A DNA stretch of 64,000 nt from Sipunculus nudus (taxonomy: Eukaryota > Annelida > Sipuncula > Golfingiida > Sipunculidae). The stretch spans positions 8,300,900 through 8,364,899 of the forward strand of contig CM049322.1 in NCBI GenBank assembly GCA_026874595.1. Reading direction: 5' to 3'. The notes beneath the pieces were generated by a model. That model was given only the letters and a program-made list of their open reading frames with translations, searched no databases and was not told the DNA's origin. The translations under genes were made by a program, and so were the position numbers. The stretch's first letter is position 1. The number at the start of each line of letters is the position of its first letter. This document shows, piece by piece, positions 61,972-64,000 of this stretch.

Positions 61972-62315
61972 GCAGCGGCCCGATACAGCTTTGGCAGTTT
62001 CTGCTTGAGCTTCTTTGTGATAAAACCTGCCAACATTTCATCTCGTGGTCGGGTGATGGTTGGGAGTTCAAGCTCTCGGATCCTGATGAAGTCGCTCGAC
62101 GATGGGGAATCCGTAAAAACAAGCCCAAAATGAACTACGAAAAGCTGAGTCGTGGGCTGCGCTACTACTACGACAAGAACATAATCCACAAAACAGCTGG
62201 GAAACGATATGTGTATAGATTTGTTTGTGACCTTCAAAACATGCTGGGACTGACTCCGGAGGAACTGTTCCGTGCTTATGATGTCACTCCCCAGAAGGAC
62301 AAGGATGATGATTGA
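61972..62315 (+). CDS. Ets1/2: Ets1/2 terminal exon: ETS DNA-binding domain
   Basis: The last coding exon: acceptor ggtaacag, stop TGA at 62313-62315. It encodes [14 protein letters not shown] followed by the whole ETS winged helix (about residues 355-440). The three conserved Trp are W360, W378 and W397. The recognition helix reads [17 protein letters not shown], with the two DNA-contacting arginines R413 and R416, followed by [12 protein letters not shown]. The tail [19 protein letters not shown] resembles the C-terminal autoinhibitory helix of ETS1. The protein ends in an acidic DKDDD. Identity to vertebrate ETS1 across the domain is very high by eye. The acceptor lacks a long uninterrupted pyrimidine tract immediately 5' of AG. 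Confidence 0.98.
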
Positions 62316-62796
62316 CTGATGCATTATGGGTAGAACTGATTTGTTTATGCAAATGTGATTTGTATATGCAAATGCCTAATTTGCATATGCATGAGTAGGT
62401 ATTGACCTGCAGGTTAAAACAGCTACACCATCAGCAATTGTAGCCATCTTGGCCAAGATTAAGAGAGGACCGTGGGCAGAAATCGGCCAATCAGAGATTT
62501 GACTAATCATTGTCTGTGATTCTCACAAGGGGGCGCTAGGGTGCCTGGCCTGGGGATGACACTGAATGGAGAAGAATTGATGAAAATTAATGTTGTTAAT
62601 TGGTTACCGTGGTGTCACCCTGCTATGGATTCGTGAACAGAAATGCCTGTTAAATGTGAGAATCTAACGGAGCTTGCAGGCTGCCATCGTTTTGTGTTCA
62701 CTTTGTACATACTTGTTCGTTGGTACATGAATTATTATTTTAGTTACAAAATTATCAGGTGAATGATTTAATAATAGCCCTGTTGAGGGCAATAAA
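62316..62796 (+). other. Proximal 3'UTR of Ets1/2 up to a first poly(A) signal
   Basis: Sequence after the TGA. The first canonical AATAAA downstream of the stop is at 62791-62796, so a proximal 3'UTR of about 500 nt is possible; longer forms cannot be excluded. It contains a perfect 10-bp inverted repeat (62364-62373 and 62379-62388, loop of 5) built from octamer-like ATGCAAAT/ATTTGCAT, with a further ATGCAAAT copy at 62347. Confidence 0.55.
62791..62796 (+). terminator. Candidate polyadenylation signal AATAAA
   Basis: Canonical hexamer 475 nt after the Ets1/2 stop codon; first AATAAA on the + strand after the stop. A long (TA)n tract follows it by about 60 bp, so the downstream GU-rich element is not obvious. 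Confidence 0.4.
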
Positions 62797-62852
62797 AATG
62801 GAAGATCTCGTTCTAAGGACAGCATACACATCTTACTATATATATATACCTG

Positions 62853-62854
<2 letters not shown>

Positions 62855-62926
<72 letters not shown>
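62855..62926. repeat. (TA)n microsatellite in or after the 3'UTR
   Basis: Long TA run about 540 bp after the Ets1/2 stop codon; the minus-strand frame across it is an artefact. Confidence 0.95.
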
Positions 62927-62928
<2 letters not shown>

Positions 62929-64000
62929 ATAAATATGTAATTATTTAGCTGTGCTATGTAGTTCAGATTTAATATATTTTTATGCAAAAAAAATTAAGAA
63001 AATCGAACAAAGAAAAAGTCTGGTGAGAGAGTGAATGTTCAAGGTACTGGTAATACAATGTATGAATGATGCAAGCTGCTTGAAAACATTTGTTAAGAGC
63101 ATTAAGTACTATAATTGCTTGTTTTTTTATGTAACTTACTGTAACCGCCGAGGCGTATTATCTAGGCCTGTAGTTTAATCTGGGTGAGAAATGCGAAGAG
63201 ATTGTTTTGTTATAATCTTATGTATGTATACATCATCGCCAGAGGTGATTATTTTTAAGATTTTTTGCGCTAAGAATTGATGAGAGCTTGGTATACTTTG
63301 TATACTAAATTTTATATATTTTTGCTTGAGTAATTGGAAGGGTGTGTTATCTTTTATTTGGTGCCATATATCGAAAACAGAATTGGTTTCGATAATGACA
63401 GGTCTCATATTTATTTAAAATTTTTCATATTTTACCTGGAGAGTTACCTGTTGGACCTATACACTTATCAGCTCACCGGTTTCTTTCATTTGTGAAAATC
63501 ATGAATTATTTCAAAATCGTGATGTCAGCCTCCCCTGGACTCTTGCCTTGCCAATTTTTTTTCCAGCATTTATACTGTAATCTCCTTTATTTTCCTAAAC
63601 TTTTTTCTTACTTCACAATTGTCTCCATTATAAACTTCATTATTTTGTAAAAAAAATTATTCATAATTGAAAATCTGCAGCTCCTTATTAGTTTATGTAA
63701 GTGAAGTCATCTAACCCAGTTAAACAGACTTTGAGAAGCTGCTTGGGAAATAGAAGGTCATGTAAATTTCCTATACCAACTAAACTTGTGTAGGGAAAGC
63801 TAGATCTTCCTATATTTTTGTCTCCTATAAAATTCTAATTTTTATTCAAGAGCCTGATTGGCATCCTGTGAAGTGATCTCCATGAGTGGTTCCGTTTATC
63901 AGAGTGTTTGAACAATTTCATCCCTGATATTTAATATGATTCTTCCTAAGCCAATAGGGACCCATTATTCAGTCACATGACATCACCTGATTTATTATTA
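62927..64000. other. Downstream DNA or distal 3'UTR
   Basis: AT-rich, no gene recognised. May include a longer 3'UTR; no second clear AATAAA close to the (TA)n tract. Confidence 0.5.

Larger units (their letters stand above)
36190..62315 (+). other. Ets1/2: Ets1/2 (pointed-class) transcription factor locus
   Basis: This entry spans the gene as modelled; exons are listed separately. The seven downstream exons join in a single frame. Together with the candidate first exon they give 466 aa (ATG 36280) or 496 aa (ATG 36190). From the Met inside the exon at 49588 alone the product is 439 aa. Human ETS1 is 441 aa and ETS2 469 aa. The order is: LTP phosphorylation site, PNT domain, low-complexity activation region, ETS domain at the C terminus. 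This order defines the Ets1/2 class and excludes ERG/FLI, ELK and PU.1 types. Introns are 13229 (putative), 720, 564, 649, 2152, 4441 and 2880 bp. The protein is expected to be a nuclear, Ras/ERK-responsive activator binding GGAA/T sites. The 5' end is the uncertain part. Confidence 0.9.

Noticed and set aside
61914-62324. 136-codon minus-strand frame over the ETS exon
   Set aside because: It is the shadow of the strongly conserved + strand ETS domain.

Overview
This is animal nuclear DNA: AT-rich, intron-dominated, full of microsatellites, minisatellites and dispersed repeats, with no prokaryote-style gene packing. The only protein-coding gene I can recognise is an ETS-family transcription factor of the Ets1/Ets2 (Drosophila pointed) class on the + strand. 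Its exons lie in the right-hand part of the window. The repeat content (tRNA-like SINEs, short terminal-inverted-repeat elements, elements carrying GTCC/GTCTG runs and a GACCCATGGGTC end) suggests a marine invertebrate, probably a lophotrochozoan such as a mollusc. That placement is an inference, not a proof.

Gene model: seven well-supported coding exons at 49588-49707, 50428-50628, 51193-51291, 51941-51997, 54150-54365, 58807-59091 and 61972-62315 (TGA at 62313-62315). They encode an ERK-type LTP site, a Pointed (PNT/SAM) domain, a low-complexity middle with a Ser/His-rich patch and two glutamine runs, a VKNE SUMO-type site, and a C-terminal winged-helix ETS DNA-binding domain. All joins are phase 1 with GT-AG boundaries. 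A candidate TATA-box promoter and first coding exon lies at about 36107-36358 and would give a protein of 466 or 496 aa. A phase-compatible alternative first exon ends at 9554. A promoter-like patch with ETS sites lies near 43100.

Layout: 1-1000 unremarkable plus a short ~20-bp repeat; 1016-6443 a 69-bp-unit satellite of about 79 copies with higher-order structure; 6444-34800 mostly non-coding AT-rich DNA with dispersed elements, SINEs and microsatellites; 34850-36370 a CpG-containing, more complex promoter-like block; 36359-49587 a large putative intron with MITE-like elements, a 731-bp perfect tandem duplication and several minisatellites; 49588-62315 the coding exons, with two large nested repeat elements in the 4.4-kb and 2.9-kb introns; 62316-64000 the 3'UTR and downstream DNA.

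The most unusual observation is that exon 49588-49707 is flanked on both sides by short tandem arrays made from its own splice sites: at least seven decoy acceptors upstream and five or more decoy donors downstream. The last ETS exon also has a repeat of its acceptor motif in the preceding intron.
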